A stretch of DNA of 64,000 nt from Hyphomicrobium denitrificans 1NES1. Lineage in GTDB: Bacteria; Pseudomonadota; Alphaproteobacteria; Rhizobiales; Hyphomicrobiaceae. The notes under the pieces are model-generated. The model saw nothing but the letters and a program-made list of their open reading frames with translations. It was not told the DNA's origin and did no database searches. Of this stretch, positions 1 through 9,233 are shown in pieces. Both the position numbers and the translations under genes were made by a program. The stretch is from the NCBI RefSeq assembly GCF_000230975.2, contig NC_021172.1, positions 3,038,001-3,102,000 on the forward strand. Reading direction: 5' to 3'. Every line of letters begins with the position of its first letter. The stretch's first letter is position 1.

Positions 1-1293
1 CTGCTCAACCGTGCGGTCGGCTCGATCCTGCATCTCGATCGCGGCAAGCTCACGTTGTACGCGGGTGGCTACGACGACTTCGAGGAAACGCGGCGCGAAA
101 AGCAGCGCCTCGAAATGAAGCTCAAAAAGAAGCAGGACGAGCAACGCCGCCATCTGCAAGCATTCATCGACCGTTTCAAAGCCAAAGCCAGCAAGGCGGC
201 GCAGGCGCAAAGCCGCGTCAAAGCTCTCGCCAAAATGCAGCCTATCGCGGCGCAGGTCGACGACCGTGTCGTACCGTTCCGCTTTCCCGACCCGCAAAAG
301 GTGATCGCGAGCCCGCTGCTCAGAATCGAGAAGGCGAGCGCAGGTTACGATGCCGCCGCGCCCGTTCTGACCGGCCTGGATCTGCGCATCGACAACGATG
401 ATCGCATTGCGCTGCTCGGTCAGAACGGCAATGGCAAGTCGACACTTGCCAAGCTGATCGCGAGCAGGCTGGCTCCGCTTTCCGGCAACGTCTTCGGCGC
501 GCAAAAGGTCGAGGTTGGATATTTCGCGCAGCATCAGCTCGATGATCTGCTGCCCAATGCAACGCCCTACGATTACATGCTGAAATTGATGCCTGAGGCG
601 ACGGAAGCGCAACGGCGAACGCGACTCGGCACGTTCGGCTTCAGCGCCGACAAGGCTGATACTCAGTGCGGAAAGCTTTCGGGTGGGGAGAAAGCACGGC
701 TGCTACTCGCGATAACAGCTTTCCACGGTCCGCACGTCCTGATCCTCGACGAGCCGACGAACCACCTCGACGTCGACAGTCGCGAAGCGCTCGTCCATGC
801 GCTGATGGAATACAACGGCGCCGTGATCCTGATTAGCCACGATCGGCATTTGATCGAAGCGACAGCCGACCGGCTTTGGCTGGTGCGCAACGGGACCGTA
901 AAATCCTACGACGGCGATATGGAGAGCTATCGCGCCCTGCTGCTTGAAGAACGCGGAGCGCGGTCAGCGGAGCGGCGCGAGGACCGCAACAACGGCGACA
1001 CCAAATCCTCACGCACCGATCAGCGGCGTGCTGCCGCCGAGCGCCGCGCAGAACTCGCCCCGCTTAAAAATGCGATGGTCGCGGCAGAACAGCATGTCGA
1101 AAAACTATCGAAAGAGATCGCAGCACTCGACTCGCTGCTCGCCGATCCGGCGCTTTACGCGACAGATCCCACACGCGTCCAAAACGCGGCGCAGCAACGC
1201 GGACAATTCAGCAAGCAGCTTACTGAGGCCGAAGAAGCTTGGCTGGAGGCAATTGAAGCCTATGAGGAGGCTTCTGCCACATCCGACGCCTAA
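1..1293 (+). CDS. ABC-F family ATPase, C-terminal part
   Basis: The reading frame is open from base 1, so the N-terminal half lies outside the window. What remains is the end of the first ABC domain (LHLDRGKLTLY..GYDDF), a highly charged Lys/Arg/Gln linker, and a complete second ABC domain with Walker A GQNGNGKST (about nt 418-444), signature LSGGEKAR (about nt 676) and Walker B ILDEPTNHLD. The EPTNHLD form and the charged linker are typical of soluble ABC-F proteins (Uup/YheS type), which act on ribosomes and have no membrane domain. A charged coiled-coil-like tail rich in Ala, Glu and Arg follows the second domain, as in Uup. Which subfamily it belongs to cannot be settled without the missing half. 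Confidence 0.93.
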   Translation: MLNRAVGSILHLDRGKLTLYAGGYDDFEETRREKQRLEMKLKKKQDEQRRHLQAFIDRFKAKASKAAQAQSRVKALAKMQPIAAQVDDRVVPFRFPDPQKVIASPLLRIEKASAGYDAAAPVLTGLDLRIDNDDRIALLGQNGNGKSTLAKLIASRLAPLSGNVFGAQKVEVGYFAQHQLDDLLPNATPYDYMLKLMPEATEAQRRTRLGTFGFSADKADTQCGKLSGGEKARLLLAITAFHGPHVLILDEPTNHLDVDSREALVHALMEYNGAVILISHDRHLIEATADRLWLVRNGTVKSYDGDMESYRALLLEERGARSAERREDRNNGDTKSSRTDQRRAAAERRAELAPLKNAMVAAEQHVEKLSKEIAALDSLLADPALYATDPTRVQNAAQQRGQFSKQLTEAEEAWLEAIEAYEEASATSDA

Positions 1294-1462
1294 GCCGCGC
1301 ATACCGAAATTCCTTGGAGTCGCGGGCCGCGAGCGCGTGCCGGTCTGATTCGTCGCAACGTTCGCGTCTGGAAGATCGTCATTCGGGAACCCATTTTGTG
1401 AATACGACGTTAGTAAGGTGCAGGGCAAGTGCCCCCGCTTACCTGCGCAACGGGTTTCAATC

Positions 1463-1759
1463 ATGAAACAGGAATTCATCTATCACGCTCTGGCACCCCG
1501 CAATTCCCCGGTTCGGCCCACACGCGCCCACACTGCAGTCGCGACGGTGGCTGTAAAAGAATATATCGCTTATCTCGCGACGCTCTCGATCGCCGTAGCG
1601 ATCGCGATCATCACATTCGCTTATGCCGCTAACATCACAGTCAAGTGGCTCGACGCCGTCGCCAAGCCAGGCTTCCTGGCACAATCTCAGATTGTCGCGA
1701 CGCAGCCTGCAAAACTCGCGATGCTTCCCGCTGCGAAGCCGTTCAGGGCGGCGAACTAA
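1463..1759 (+). CDS. Small single-span membrane protein, unknown function
   Basis: A 98-residue product if the ATG at 1463 is used; an in-frame upstream ATG at 1418 would add 15 residues. It has a short polar N-terminus, one hydrophobic segment at about residues 34-55 (YIAYLATLSIAVAIAIITFAYA) and a short Ala/Pro/Lys-rich tail. No Shine-Dalgarno is evident in front of either start. I do not recognise the family. It stands alone between an ABC-F gene and a chromate transporter on the same strand. Frame length and the clean membrane segment make it plausible, but it could be chance. Confidence 0.5.
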   Translation: MKQEFIYHALAPRNSPVRPTRAHTAVATVAVKEYIAYLATLSIAVAIAIITFAYAANITVKWLDAVAKPGFLAQSQIVATQPAKLAMLPAAKPFRAAN

Positions 1760-1916
1760 GGTTTACCCAGCCATACGAACTGCCCCTTCTTTAGATTGAA
1801 GACCGCACACAGTCGCTGTATCGGTTTCTGATTTTGAAATTTCTCATCGGAAGCCGGTCGCGCATGAGTGCGGTTCACGAGGTTCGCCGGACTAGATCTT
1901 TCGCGAAGGCTCTTCC

Positions 1917-3107
1917 ATGAGCCTTGTAAGCTCGCATATTGGCGAGGTTTTTCTTGCATTCCTGAAGCTCGGTCTGACGTCCTTCGGCGGGCCCGTCGCG
2001 CATCTTGGATATTTCCGGCAAGAGTTCGTCGAACGGCGCAAATGGCTCGACGAAGCGTCCTACGCCGACATCGTCGCGCTCTGCCAGTTTCTTCCTGGTC
2101 CAGCGTCGAGCCAAGTCGGACTAGCGATCGGTCTTTCGCGCGCGGGATATGCAGGCGCGCTGGCGGCGTGGACAGCCTTCACCCTGCCGTCCGCATTCGC
2201 ATTGGTGCTTTTCGCATACGGCATTTCTACCAGCGGAGTTCCGCTAGACTCAGGCTGGTTGCATGGATTGAAAGTGGCCGCCGTAGCCGTAGTCGCGCTC
2301 GCCATTCTCGGGATGGCACGGACGTTGACGCCCGACCGTCAAAGAGCGGCACTTGCCATCGTTGCGATGGCTATTTCATTCGCTGTTCCTTCGTCCATTG
2401 GCCAAATCGCGGCGATCATTTTTGGCGGCCTAGCCGGAGTCGCACTCCTCCGCGAGGGCATCGCCTCGTCCGGCGGCGATCACCTATCATTATCGGTGAG
2501 CCGCACCAGCGGCATCATATCTTTGATCGTTTTCGGAGCACTGTTGATCGGTCTGCCGATGCTAGCGGCGGTTAGCCAAGCTGAAGATATTCGCCTGTTC
2601 GACAAGTTTTTCCGGGTCGGCTCGCTTGTGTTCGGTGGCGGCCACGTCGTGCTGCCCCTGCTTCAATTCGAAGTCGTATCTCCGGGATGGGTGAGCAACG
2701 ATGCATTTCTCGCGGGCTATGGCGCAGCGCAGGCCGTGCCCGGGCCTCTTTTCACGTTCGCCGCTTATCTTGGTGCCGTTATCGGCGGTACGCGCACTGC
2801 TGTTTTCTGCTTAGTTGCGATCTTTCTGCCGTCGTTTTTGCTCATCGTCGGTACGCTGCCGTTCTGGCAGGACTTGAGACGTCGCGCGATGGCGCAGGCG
2901 CTTCTGCGCGGCGTGAACGCGTCTGTCGTGGGCCTGCTGCTTGCCGCGTTTTACAATCCTGTCTGGCTTTCCGGAATATTGACGAAAGGCGATTTTGCGC
3001 TCGCAGCTGCGGATTTCGTGCTGCTCTATCTTTGGAAAGCTCCGCCGTGGCTTGTCGTGGTGTTGAGCGCCATCGGCGGACAACTTCTTGCGACGTTTGC
3101 CGTGTGA
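1917..3107 (+). CDS. chrA: Chromate ion transporter (CHR family)
   Basis: A 396-residue polytopic membrane protein with two homologous CHR halves. The first carries SFGGPVAHLGYFRQEFV and the LPGP-containing segment QFLPGPASSQVG; the second carries FGGGHVVLPLL and AAQAVPGPLFTFAAYLG. This duplicated FGG..PGP layout is the long-chain ChrA pattern, in which chromate is exported across the inner membrane by antiport. Length fits the family (about 400). No ChrB-type regulator lies nearby. Many chromosomal CHR proteins have no proven chromate role, so the family call is firm and the substrate less so. Confidence 0.93.
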   Translation: MSLVSSHIGEVFLAFLKLGLTSFGGPVAHLGYFRQEFVERRKWLDEASYADIVALCQFLPGPASSQVGLAIGLSRAGYAGALAAWTAFTLPSAFALVLFAYGISTSGVPLDSGWLHGLKVAAVAVVALAILGMARTLTPDRQRAALAIVAMAISFAVPSSIGQIAAIIFGGLAGVALLREGIASSGGDHLSLSVSRTSGIISLIVFGALLIGLPMLAAVSQAEDIRLFDKFFRVGSLVFGGGHVVLPLLQFEVVSPGWVSNDAFLAGYGAAQAVPGPLFTFAAYLGAVIGGTRTAVFCLVAIFLPSFLLIVGTLPFWQDLRRRAMAQALLRGVNASVVGLLLAAFYNPVWLSGILTKGDFALAAADFVLLYLWKAPPWLVVVLSAIGGQLLATFAV

Positions 3108-3132
3108 GAGAACAGCCGCACGTCGACAGGTA

Positions 3133-5355
3133 TCAGCCGCTGATTTTTGAGAAGTCGGCGACGGTTTGCGTCGCGGCGCGGATTTCGGACAACAGCCGCA
3201 GACGGTTTTCACGAATCTTCGGATCGTCCGCATTGACCAGAATTTTATCAAAGAACGCGTCGACCGGCGCTCGGAGTTCCGACAGCGCACGCATGGCGCC
3301 AGCGAAATTCTCGACGTTGATCGCGGCGACAGTGTCCTCCTTCGTCGCTTCGATAGCAGCGGCGAGAGCCGTTTCCTCCGTTTCCGTGATCAGCTTCAGG
3401 TCGTAAGGACCGGCGTAGGATTTCTTGTCCTTCTTTTCCTCAATCGCGAGAATGTTCGCGGCGCGCTTGACGCCCGCGAGCAGGTTGGCGCCGTCGTCCG
3501 TTTTCAGGAATGCATCGAGGGCTTCGACGCGGCGGACGATCAGCGCGAGGTCATCCTGGCCGCCGAGCGCGAATACGGCATCGATCAGGTCGTGGCGTTT
3601 GCCCTGGTCGCGCAGGAAGACTTTCAGGCGGTCGGCGAAGAAGGAGAGGAGGTCGTCGGCTACAGAGACTGCTTGAGTAAATTTCTTAGGCCAAGACTCT
3701 CCAAAAATGCTCTTAAGGATGAGCTTTTCTTCGAGAGATGAGAATTCGCTCTCCTTTCTAAGTTCAGCGGGCAGGGCATGCAACGCTTCAGCGTCTTTTG
3801 CAAATTTTCGATCACCCTTGCCTTCGAGAACGAGGATCGCATGGTCTCTAATTCGTTTGAATAGCGGAAGCCTAAGATCATTCTCCAGCACGATGCGGAT
3901 CACACCCAATGCGGCACGGCGGAGCTGGTAGGGATCGCCGGAGCCGGTCGGCTTTTCGCCGATGGCCCAGAAGCCGACGAGCGTGTCGAGCTTATCGGCC
4001 AGCGCGACGGCAACTGCAACGGCGTCACCTTGATCCTCGCGCGGAACCGTATCGGTCGGACCTTTCGGCTTGTAGTGCTGCTCGATGGCGCGGGCGATCT
4101 CTGGCTTGGTGCCGGCGTGCTCAGCGTAGTACCGGCCCATCAGACCCTGAAGCTCGGGGAATTCCCCGACCATCTCCGACACGAGATCGGCTTTCGCCAG
4201 TTCCGCGGCGCGGCGCGCATCCTCGGGTGGCGCATCGCAGGCGCCCGCAAGCTCCGCAGCGAGCTCCTTGATACGATCGACACGATCTTTCTGGCTCCCG
4301 AGCTTTTCGTGGAACGTGATGCCGGAGAGCTTGTCCACCATCTCGCTCAAGGGGTGCTTCAGATCCTGCTGCCAGAAGAACCTGGCATCGGACAACCGCG
4401 CGCGGATGACCTTCTCGTTGCCGGAGATTATTTCGGCGCCGCCATCCTTCGCGACGAGATTGGCAACGAGGAGAAACTTGTTCGCGAGCTTCTTCGAACG
4501 CGGCTCGCGCAGAGAGAAGCACTTCTGGTGCGTCTTCATCGAGGTCGTCAGGACCTCGGCCGGCACTTCGAGAAACGCCTTGTCGAACGATCCCATCAGC
4601 ACGATGGGCCATTCGGTCAGCCCGGCGTTCTCGGCAAGCAGCGTGTCGTCTTCGATCAGTTCGAGCTTTGCTTCCTTGGCGAGCGCATGAGCCTGCTCCG
4701 AGATGGCGGCGGCGCGCTTTGCGGGATCGAGCATCACGTGATGCGCAGCGAGCTTTGCTTCATAATCCGAGAAATTCTTGACCTTGAACGGGCCGGGGCC
4801 GAGGAAGCGGTGACCATACGTCTCGCTGCCCGCCTCAAGTCTAGCGATCTCGAACGGCACGACCTTGCCGTCGAGCAAACACAGCACCGACTGCAGCGGG
4901 CGCACCCACTGGAACGATGACGATCCCCAGCGCATCGACTTCGGCCAGGGGAATTTCGCTGCAACTTCGACAACCGTTTCGGCGATGATCTCCGCGGCGG
5001 CGCGGCCGGGCTTCTCGATCTTCGCGACGTAGAAATCGCCTTTCTTTTCGTCCTTGACGACAGTTGCGTCGCCGATTGCCGCGAGCCCTGCCGACTTCAG
5101 AAAGCCTTGCACCGCTTGCTCAGGCGCGCCGACGCGCGGACCTTTCTTTTCCTCGGAAATGGGGGGTGACTTCGCAGGGACACCCTCAACCGCGAGCGTT
5201 AAACGGCGCGGCGTCGCAAAGCCACGCGCTTCGCCAACCTCAAGGCCACGCGCTTTGAGACCATCAACAATGAGACGCTTCAAATCACCAGACGCGCGCG
5301 ACTGCATGCGCGCGGGGATTTCTTCCGACAGAAGCTCAAGCAGCAATTCGGACAT
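3133..5355 (-). CDS. glyS: Glycyl-tRNA synthetase beta subunit
   Basis: A 740-residue protein beginning [18 protein letters not shown], the standard start of bacterial GlyS. Further family stretches are [23 protein letters not shown] and the [15 protein letters not shown] region, with a DALR-like anticodon-binding C-terminus. With the alpha subunit (glyQ, upstream at 5880-6824) it forms the alpha2beta2 enzyme that charges tRNA-Gly in the cytoplasm. The gene lies downstream of glyQ on the same strand, but a small membrane protein gene and a strong hairpin separate them. Confidence 0.98.
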   Translation of the reverse strand: MSELLLELLSEEIPARMQSRASGDLKRLIVDGLKARGLEVGEARGFATPRRLTLAVEGVPAKSPPISEEKKGPRVGAPEQAVQGFLKSAGLAAIGDATVVKDEKKGDFYVAKIEKPGRAAAEIIAETVVEVAAKFPWPKSMRWGSSSFQWVRPLQSVLCLLDGKVVPFEIARLEAGSETYGHRFLGPGPFKVKNFSDYEAKLAAHHVMLDPAKRAAAISEQAHALAKEAKLELIEDDTLLAENAGLTEWPIVLMGSFDKAFLEVPAEVLTTSMKTHQKCFSLREPRSKKLANKFLLVANLVAKDGGAEIISGNEKVIRARLSDARFFWQQDLKHPLSEMVDKLSGITFHEKLGSQKDRVDRIKELAAELAGACDAPPEDARRAAELAKADLVSEMVGEFPELQGLMGRYYAEHAGTKPEIARAIEQHYKPKGPTDTVPREDQGDAVAVAVALADKLDTLVGFWAIGEKPTGSGDPYQLRRAALGVIRIVLENDLRLPLFKRIRDHAILVLEGKGDRKFAKDAEALHALPAELRKESEFSSLEEKLILKSIFGESWPKKFTQAVSVADDLLSFFADRLKVFLRDQGKRHDLIDAVFALGGQDDLALIVRRVEALDAFLKTDDGANLLAGVKRAANILAIEEKKDKKSYAGPYDLKLITETEETALAAAIEATKEDTVAAINVENFAGAMRALSELRAPVDAFFDKILVNADDPKIRENRLRLLSEIRAATQTVADFSKISG

Positions 5356-5387
5356 TCAGATCAATCTCGTGGGGATGCGGCCTTGAT

Positions 5388-5424
5388 GCCTTCGCCCCGT
5401 GACCCAGCATCACGGGGCGAAGGC
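5388..5424. other. 15-bp perfect hairpin between orf5431 and glyS
   Basis: Arms GCCTTCGCCCCGTGA (5388-5402) and TCACGGGGCGAAGGC (5410-5424) are exact inverse complements around a 7-base loop. No T-run follows on either strand, so it is not a standard intrinsic terminator. It sits just after the stop of the minus-strand gene at 5431 and 33 bases before the glyS start codon, so it could set the ratio of glyS to glyQ message or protect the 3' end of the upstream message. Confidence 0.75.
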
Positions 5425-5430
5425 TGATCA

Positions 5431-5883
5431 TTAAGGCGTCGTCGCGGGCGGTGACTGCGACGGCGCGGGTTCAGTCTGATTTGTATTAGCCGGAGGCGTC
5501 GGAGCCGGAGCCGGTGTCGTCTCTTGAGCAGGCGGCGTTTCCGGCGCAGGCGTTGCTGGCTCCGCTGCTGGCGGGTTTGCGGGCGGCGTCTCGGTCGTGG
5601 CCGGTTGCTCCGCGGGCGGCGAAGCCGGCGCCATTGCCGGACCCGCGGCGGGTTCGGCTTCGTGCGCCCTATTCTTCAATACGCCCTCGGGCAGCACTGT
5701 ACGCACTTTGTGCCCGAAGTCGCGCACGGCGCCAGTCGTTTCGAGATAGCCGAGACCCACCGCCAGAAGGGCCACGAAGAACGCGAAAATCCAAGGCAGT
5801 CGCCGCAGAATGAAAAAACCGATAATGAGCAGCGGAACTGCCGCCGCAACAAGACCGAGTACCGTATTGTTGACTTCGATCAC
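5431..5883 (-). CDS. Small membrane protein with Pro/Ala-rich tail
   Basis: A 150-residue product starting at a GTG (5883-5881) preceded by GGAGGAC with good spacing; this GTG overlaps the glyQ stop as GTGA, so translation is probably coupled. A longer in-frame reading upstream is antisense-like noise inside glyQ. Residues about 6-46 form two closely spaced hydrophobic segments ([19 protein letters not shown] and [16 protein letters not shown]). From about residue 75 the chain is almost only Pro, Ala, Thr, Glu and Gln ([20 protein letters not shown]), a flexible TonB-like linker. The role is unknown; the position between glyQ and glyS is the only context. Confidence 0.8.
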   Translation of the reverse strand: MIEVNNTVLGLVAAAVPLLIIGFFILRRLPWIFAFFVALLAVGLGYLETTGAVRDFGHKVRTVLPEGVLKNRAHEAEPAAGPAMAPASPPAEQPATTETPPANPPAAEPATPAPETPPAQETTPAPAPTPPANTNQTEPAPSQSPPATTP

Positions 5884-6824
5884 GCGCGTCCTCCTTCGGT
5901 TTTGAGCCACGCGGCGCAACAGGCTTTCGCCAGATCGCGAACGCGCAGGATATAGCTCTGACGCTCCGTGACTGAAATCACGCCGCGTGCATCGAGCAGG
6001 TTGAAGATGTGGCTCGCTTTGATGCACTGATCGTAGGCGGGGAGCGCGAGCAGGTGCTCTCCGTTCGTTGCACCCTTCTCGAGCAGCGCCTTGCACTCGG
6101 CCTCTGCGTCCTTGAAGTGGCGAAATAGCGTCTCGGTGTCTGCGTACTCGAAATTGTAGCGCGAATATTCGCGCTCGGCTTGCAGGAATACATCGCCATA
6201 AGTCAGACGTTTATCGTCGTCGCGGCCGTTGAAGTTGAGGTCAAAGACACGATCAACTCCCTGAACGTACATGGCGAGCCGTTCGAGTCCGTAGGTGATC
6301 TCGCTTGCAACGGGATTGCAATCGAAGCCTCCGACCTGTTGGAAGTAGGTGAACTGGGAGACTTCCATGCCGTTGCACCACACTTCCCAGCCGAGACCCC
6401 AGGCGCCGAGCGTCGGACTTTCCCAGTCGTCCTCGACGAAGCGAATATCGTTCAACGCCGTGTCGATGCCGATAGCATCGAGACTCGCGAGATAGAGTTC
6501 CTGAATGTTCGCAGGCGATGGCTTCATGATGACCTGGAACTGATAGTAGTGCTGCAGCCGGTTCGGGTTCTCGCCATAGCGCCCGTCCTTGGGGCGCCGA
6601 GACGGCTGAACGTAAGCCGCGGACCAGGGCTTCGGACCGAGGGCACGCAGCGTGGTCGCCGGGTGAAAGGTCCCGGCACCGACTTCCATGTCGTAGGGCT
6701 GGAGTATGGCGCAGCCTTGGTTGCTCCAGAAGGTCTGCAGCGTCAGGATAAGGTCTTGGAAGGCTTGCCTGGGGCGCAGCGCGGAAGGTCGTGCGGCCTT
6801 CGTCGAGACCGTCGTCGTTGACAT
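5880..6824 (-). CDS. glyQ: Glycyl-tRNA synthetase alpha subunit
   Basis: A 314-residue protein with the very conserved GlyQ core: [70 protein letters not shown] and a [15 protein letters not shown] segment. It is the class II catalytic subunit of the alpha2beta2 GlyRS, carrying the ATP and glycine sites. Length matches the family (about 300). Its stop overlaps the GTG of the next minus-strand gene by 4 bases. About 150 bases separate its start from the preceding small gene. Confidence 0.98.
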   Translation of the reverse strand: MSTTTVSTKAARPSALRPRQAFQDLILTLQTFWSNQGCAILQPYDMEVGAGTFHPATTLRALGPKPWSAAYVQPSRRPKDGRYGENPNRLQHYYQFQVIMKPSPANIQELYLASLDAIGIDTALNDIRFVEDDWESPTLGAWGLGWEVWCNGMEVSQFTYFQQVGGFDCNPVASEITYGLERLAMYVQGVDRVFDLNFNGRDDDKRLTYGDVFLQAEREYSRYNFEYADTETLFRHFKDAEAECKALLEKGATNGEHLLALPAYDQCIKASHIFNLLDARGVISVTERQSYILRVRDLAKACCAAWLKTEGGRA

Positions 6825-6975
6825 CGTTGGGGCTCTTTCCGGCTCAAGTCGCGGCGCAATATACGCGCTAACGGTGTCTTGTCACGCCTCAATAGGCCGT
6901 TTTTGCTCGCCTTTTAGCCGAACACTTTGACTAGGACGGCCTCGCGCCACAATTCCCGCGCCCAACCGAAGGAAT

Positions 6976-7185
6976 TCAACGCTCCCGTTTGGGGCTCGGC
7001 CGGTAGACGCCTGCATCTTCGTCCCATTCGAGTTTGCCAAGATCGCGCGCCGGAGCCGTGGCGCGGCGCATCCCGTTCGCCTGCTTGCGACCGGACGACT
7101 TCGAACCTTCGAGAAGATTCGAAACGATCCTATAGCCGGCAATTCCCGCGGCCCCGATAAGTGCGAGGAACATGACTGGCGGCAT
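6976..7185 (-). CDS. Small membrane-anchored protein, unknown function
   Basis: A 69-residue product. An N-terminal hydrophobic segment (VMFLALIGAAGIAGYRIV) is followed by a basic stretch and a tail containing DLGKLEWDEDAGVYRP. The ATG is preceded by GGAGGG six bases upstream, a strong ribosome binding site. The gene begins 21 bases after the stop of the S49 peptidase gene on the same strand, so they are probably cotranscribed. The DAGVYRP tail looks like a conserved feature rather than random sequence, but I cannot assign a function. Confidence 0.75.
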   Translation of the reverse strand: MPPVMFLALIGAAGIAGYRIVSNLLEGSKSSGRKQANGMRRATAPARDLGKLEWDEDAGVYRPSPKRER

Positions 7186-7206
7186 TCAATGCCCTCCAGA
7201 GCTAAA

Positions 7207-8040
7207 TCACAGGCCGAAACGCGACCAGAGCGTGCGTGCCTCCACAGCCGACACCAGATCGTCGGCAAATGCAAGAGCCGGCGGGTGGACGCTCATCGCG
7301 CCGGGCGACCGTCTCAGCCGTCCCAGCAGCCCTGGTTTTTCCGCTTCGATGACTTTGAGGCGAATTTTTTCGCCAAATATATCCTGCATTTTCGAACGAA
7401 TGTCGGCAATGCCGTCGACGAGGCCGAACTCCACCGCCCTTGCCGCCGACCAGAAGGCCCCCGAGAATAGTTCGGCGTCCGGTGCCTTGAGTTTTCCGAG
7501 GCGCCGCTCCTTGACGAGGCCGATGAAAATGTCGTGCACGTCCTGCTGAATAGCCTTGAGGCGGGCCACGTCGTCGGGGTCTTCGGGAAGGAATGGGTCG
7601 AGTTGGTTCTTGTTGGTACCCGCCGAATAGACGCGGCGCTCAACCCCGATTTTTTCCAGCAAGTCAACGAATCCGAAGCTGCGCGAGACCACACCGATCG
7701 ACCCGATGATCGAGGAGGGATCGGCGTAGATTTCATCTCCCGCGATAGCGAGGAAATAGCCGCCCGAGGCCGCAACATCCTCGCAGAAAACATAGACCCG
7801 TTTTTTCTGTTCGGCCGCCATTTGCCGGATACGCTTGAACAGAAGGTTCGACTGCACAGGAGAACCGCCGGGCGAATTCACGATTACGGCGACGGCCGGC
7901 AGCTTCGAGGCCGAGAACGCCTTCTCGATCGCATTCGCATAAGCTGCGAGCGTCAGACCGGGCCTCAGCGGGGTCGCCATACCGATCGGCCCATGGAAGC
8001 GCAGAACGGGCACGAAAGGTCGACGCGAAAATGGCCACAT
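7207..8040 (-). CDS. S49 family serine peptidase (SppA/SohB type)
   Basis: The ATG at 8040 gives 277 residues (MWPFSRRPFVPVLRFHGPIG) and has AGGAG nine bases upstream; a TTG at 8073 is a weaker alternative. Family marks are the VNSPGGSP segment, the nucleophile region DVAASGGYFLAIAGDEIYA and SIIGSIGVVS, then YSAGTNKNQLDPF with the lysine expected for the Ser-Lys dyad. The short single-domain form resembles signal peptide peptidases that clear leftover signal peptides. There is no obvious N-terminal membrane anchor, unlike classical SppA, so a cytoplasmic or membrane-associated location is uncertain. Confidence 0.93.
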   Translation of the reverse strand: MWPFSRRPFVPVLRFHGPIGMATPLRPGLTLAAYANAIEKAFSASKLPAVAVIVNSPGGSPVQSNLLFKRIRQMAAEQKKRVYVFCEDVAASGGYFLAIAGDEIYADPSSIIGSIGVVSRSFGFVDLLEKIGVERRVYSAGTNKNQLDPFLPEDPDDVARLKAIQQDVHDIFIGLVKERRLGKLKAPDAELFSGAFWSAARAVEFGLVDGIADIRSKMQDIFGEKIRLKVIEAEKPGLLGRLRRSPGAMSVHPPALAFADDLVSAVEARTLWSRFGL

Positions 8041-8120
8041 AGAGACAGGCTCCTGCACGACGTCAGCTCTCAATAGAACGCCACGGGTCTATTGCAAACG
8101 CGTTCAGGCGTCAGCAGCGA

Positions 8121-8921
8121 TCAACCTCGGTATTGCGGGGGAAGGGGAGCCCCGTGGCGAAATATCGCTTCGATCTCGGGGACAAAGCGCTGTTCGGGTG
8201 TGTGCAGCACCAAGCCGGGCCTCATGTAGAGGGGCGCACGGCTGCCTTTGATGCCATCAACGATGACGCGAATGGCCGGCTCCCCGGCGTACGCGTAAAT
8301 CGGCAGCACACCGATCGATCCAAAGCGGCCTTCGAATGTTTCGAGGATGCGCGATAGGGCTTCGGCCTTGTGGATCATCGCGGCACGTCCTCCAGGTGCC
8401 GCCATACGGCACATGAACCGCGCCCAGATTTCCAGCCGGTCCTCGGACATCTGGTGTGAGACGGCCTTCAATGGACTTTCGGCGACCGTACTTCGTCGCT
8501 CGTCGTGATAGGGAGGATTGGCGAGCACGACCGGGAATGACTCGGATTTGATCCTGGCTCCTTCGAGCGCCGCCGTGGCGCGCGCGATATCGGTCTCAAC
8601 GACTGAGACACGATCGGACACGGCATTCCGGTGAACATTGTCCCGGGCCAATGCAGCCAGGCAGGGATCGCGCTCAAGCAGAACGGCGCGCGCGGACGGA
8701 CATCGTTGTGCTACGCAGAGCCCTATCACGCCGACACCCGCGCCGACGTCGAGAACCGGCCCGGCAGCAAGCGTTTCAGGGGCCATCAATGCCGCCAACA
8801 GAACGGCATCGGTTCCGGCCCGGTAACCATTCTTAGGTTGCCGGATCGCCAGCGCGCCGCCCAGGAAGAGATCATCCGTCGTCGGCACGACCGTTCGTCC
8901 GGCCGCCTCAAAGGCGTTCAT
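8121..8921 (-). CDS. Class I SAM methyltransferase, TrmN6-like
   Basis: With the ATG at 8921 the product has 266 residues; a TTG two codons upstream is possible. It has a SAM-binding loop (VLDVGAGVGVIGLCVAQR) and the N6-adenine/amine methyltransferase motif NPPY (VVLANPPYHDERR). The N-terminal FLGGALAIRQPKNGYRAGTDAVLLAA stretch is typical of the tRNA1(Val) A37 N6-methyltransferase group. The start lies inside the end of the DUF2007 gene (14-base overlap), so the two are probably translated together. The tRNA substrate is inferred from family resemblance. Confidence 0.9.
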   Translation of the reverse strand: MNAFEAAGRTVVPTTDDLFLGGALAIRQPKNGYRAGTDAVLLAALMAPETLAAGPVLDVGAGVGVIGLCVAQRCPSARAVLLERDPCLAALARDNVHRNAVSDRVSVVETDIARATAALEGARIKSESFPVVLANPPYHDERRSTVAESPLKAVSHQMSEDRLEIWARFMCRMAAPGGRAAMIHKAEALSRILETFEGRFGSIGVLPIYAYAGEPAIRVIVDGIKGSRAPLYMRPGLVLHTPEQRFVPEIEAIFRHGAPLPPQYRG

Positions 8922-9141
8922 TTTCAATTATCCACTGACTAAGACCCGCATCTTTCAACACGCGACTTGCGCGGGACCAGTGCTCGTCCGCTACAACCAC
9001 CCGTCGCGGAAATGCGCCGATTGACCCTTCCATCAGACTGATATTTCGATCAAATACCACCGCTTCGATACCCTGATCGGCAAGCAGGGCCTCGATGTAG
9101 CTGATGAGGACAAGGTCGTTCGTCATAACCAGTTCGCGCAT
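8908..9141 (-). CDS. DUF2007 domain protein
   Basis: A 77-residue protein (MRELVMTNDLVLISYIEALL...) with the compact pattern of DUF2007: an N-terminal ND.VLISYIEALLADQGIE helix, a central NISLMEGSIGAFPRRVVVADEHW segment and a short C-terminus. Members are small GlnB-like folds that are often annotated as signal-transducing proteins; no function is established. It is cotranscribed with, and overlaps, the TrmN6-like methyltransferase gene. The divergent polyprenyl synthase gene starts about 90 bases away. Confidence 0.88.
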   Translation of the reverse strand: MRELVMTNDLVLISYIEALLADQGIEAVVFDRNISLMEGSIGAFPRRVVVADEHWSRASRVLKDAGLSQWIIENERL

Positions 9142-9233
9142 ATCGCCACTCGACGAAAGACAGACCGGGTCGGGACGCGGGGCCGCGGCGCGGCCTCGCC
9201 ATTTCCGCTATATGTTAGCATGCCAGCATTAGA

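Noticed and set aside
4030..4920. 296-codon plus-strand frame inside glyS
   Set aside because: Shadow of glyS; no ribosome binding site and no recognisable protein pattern.
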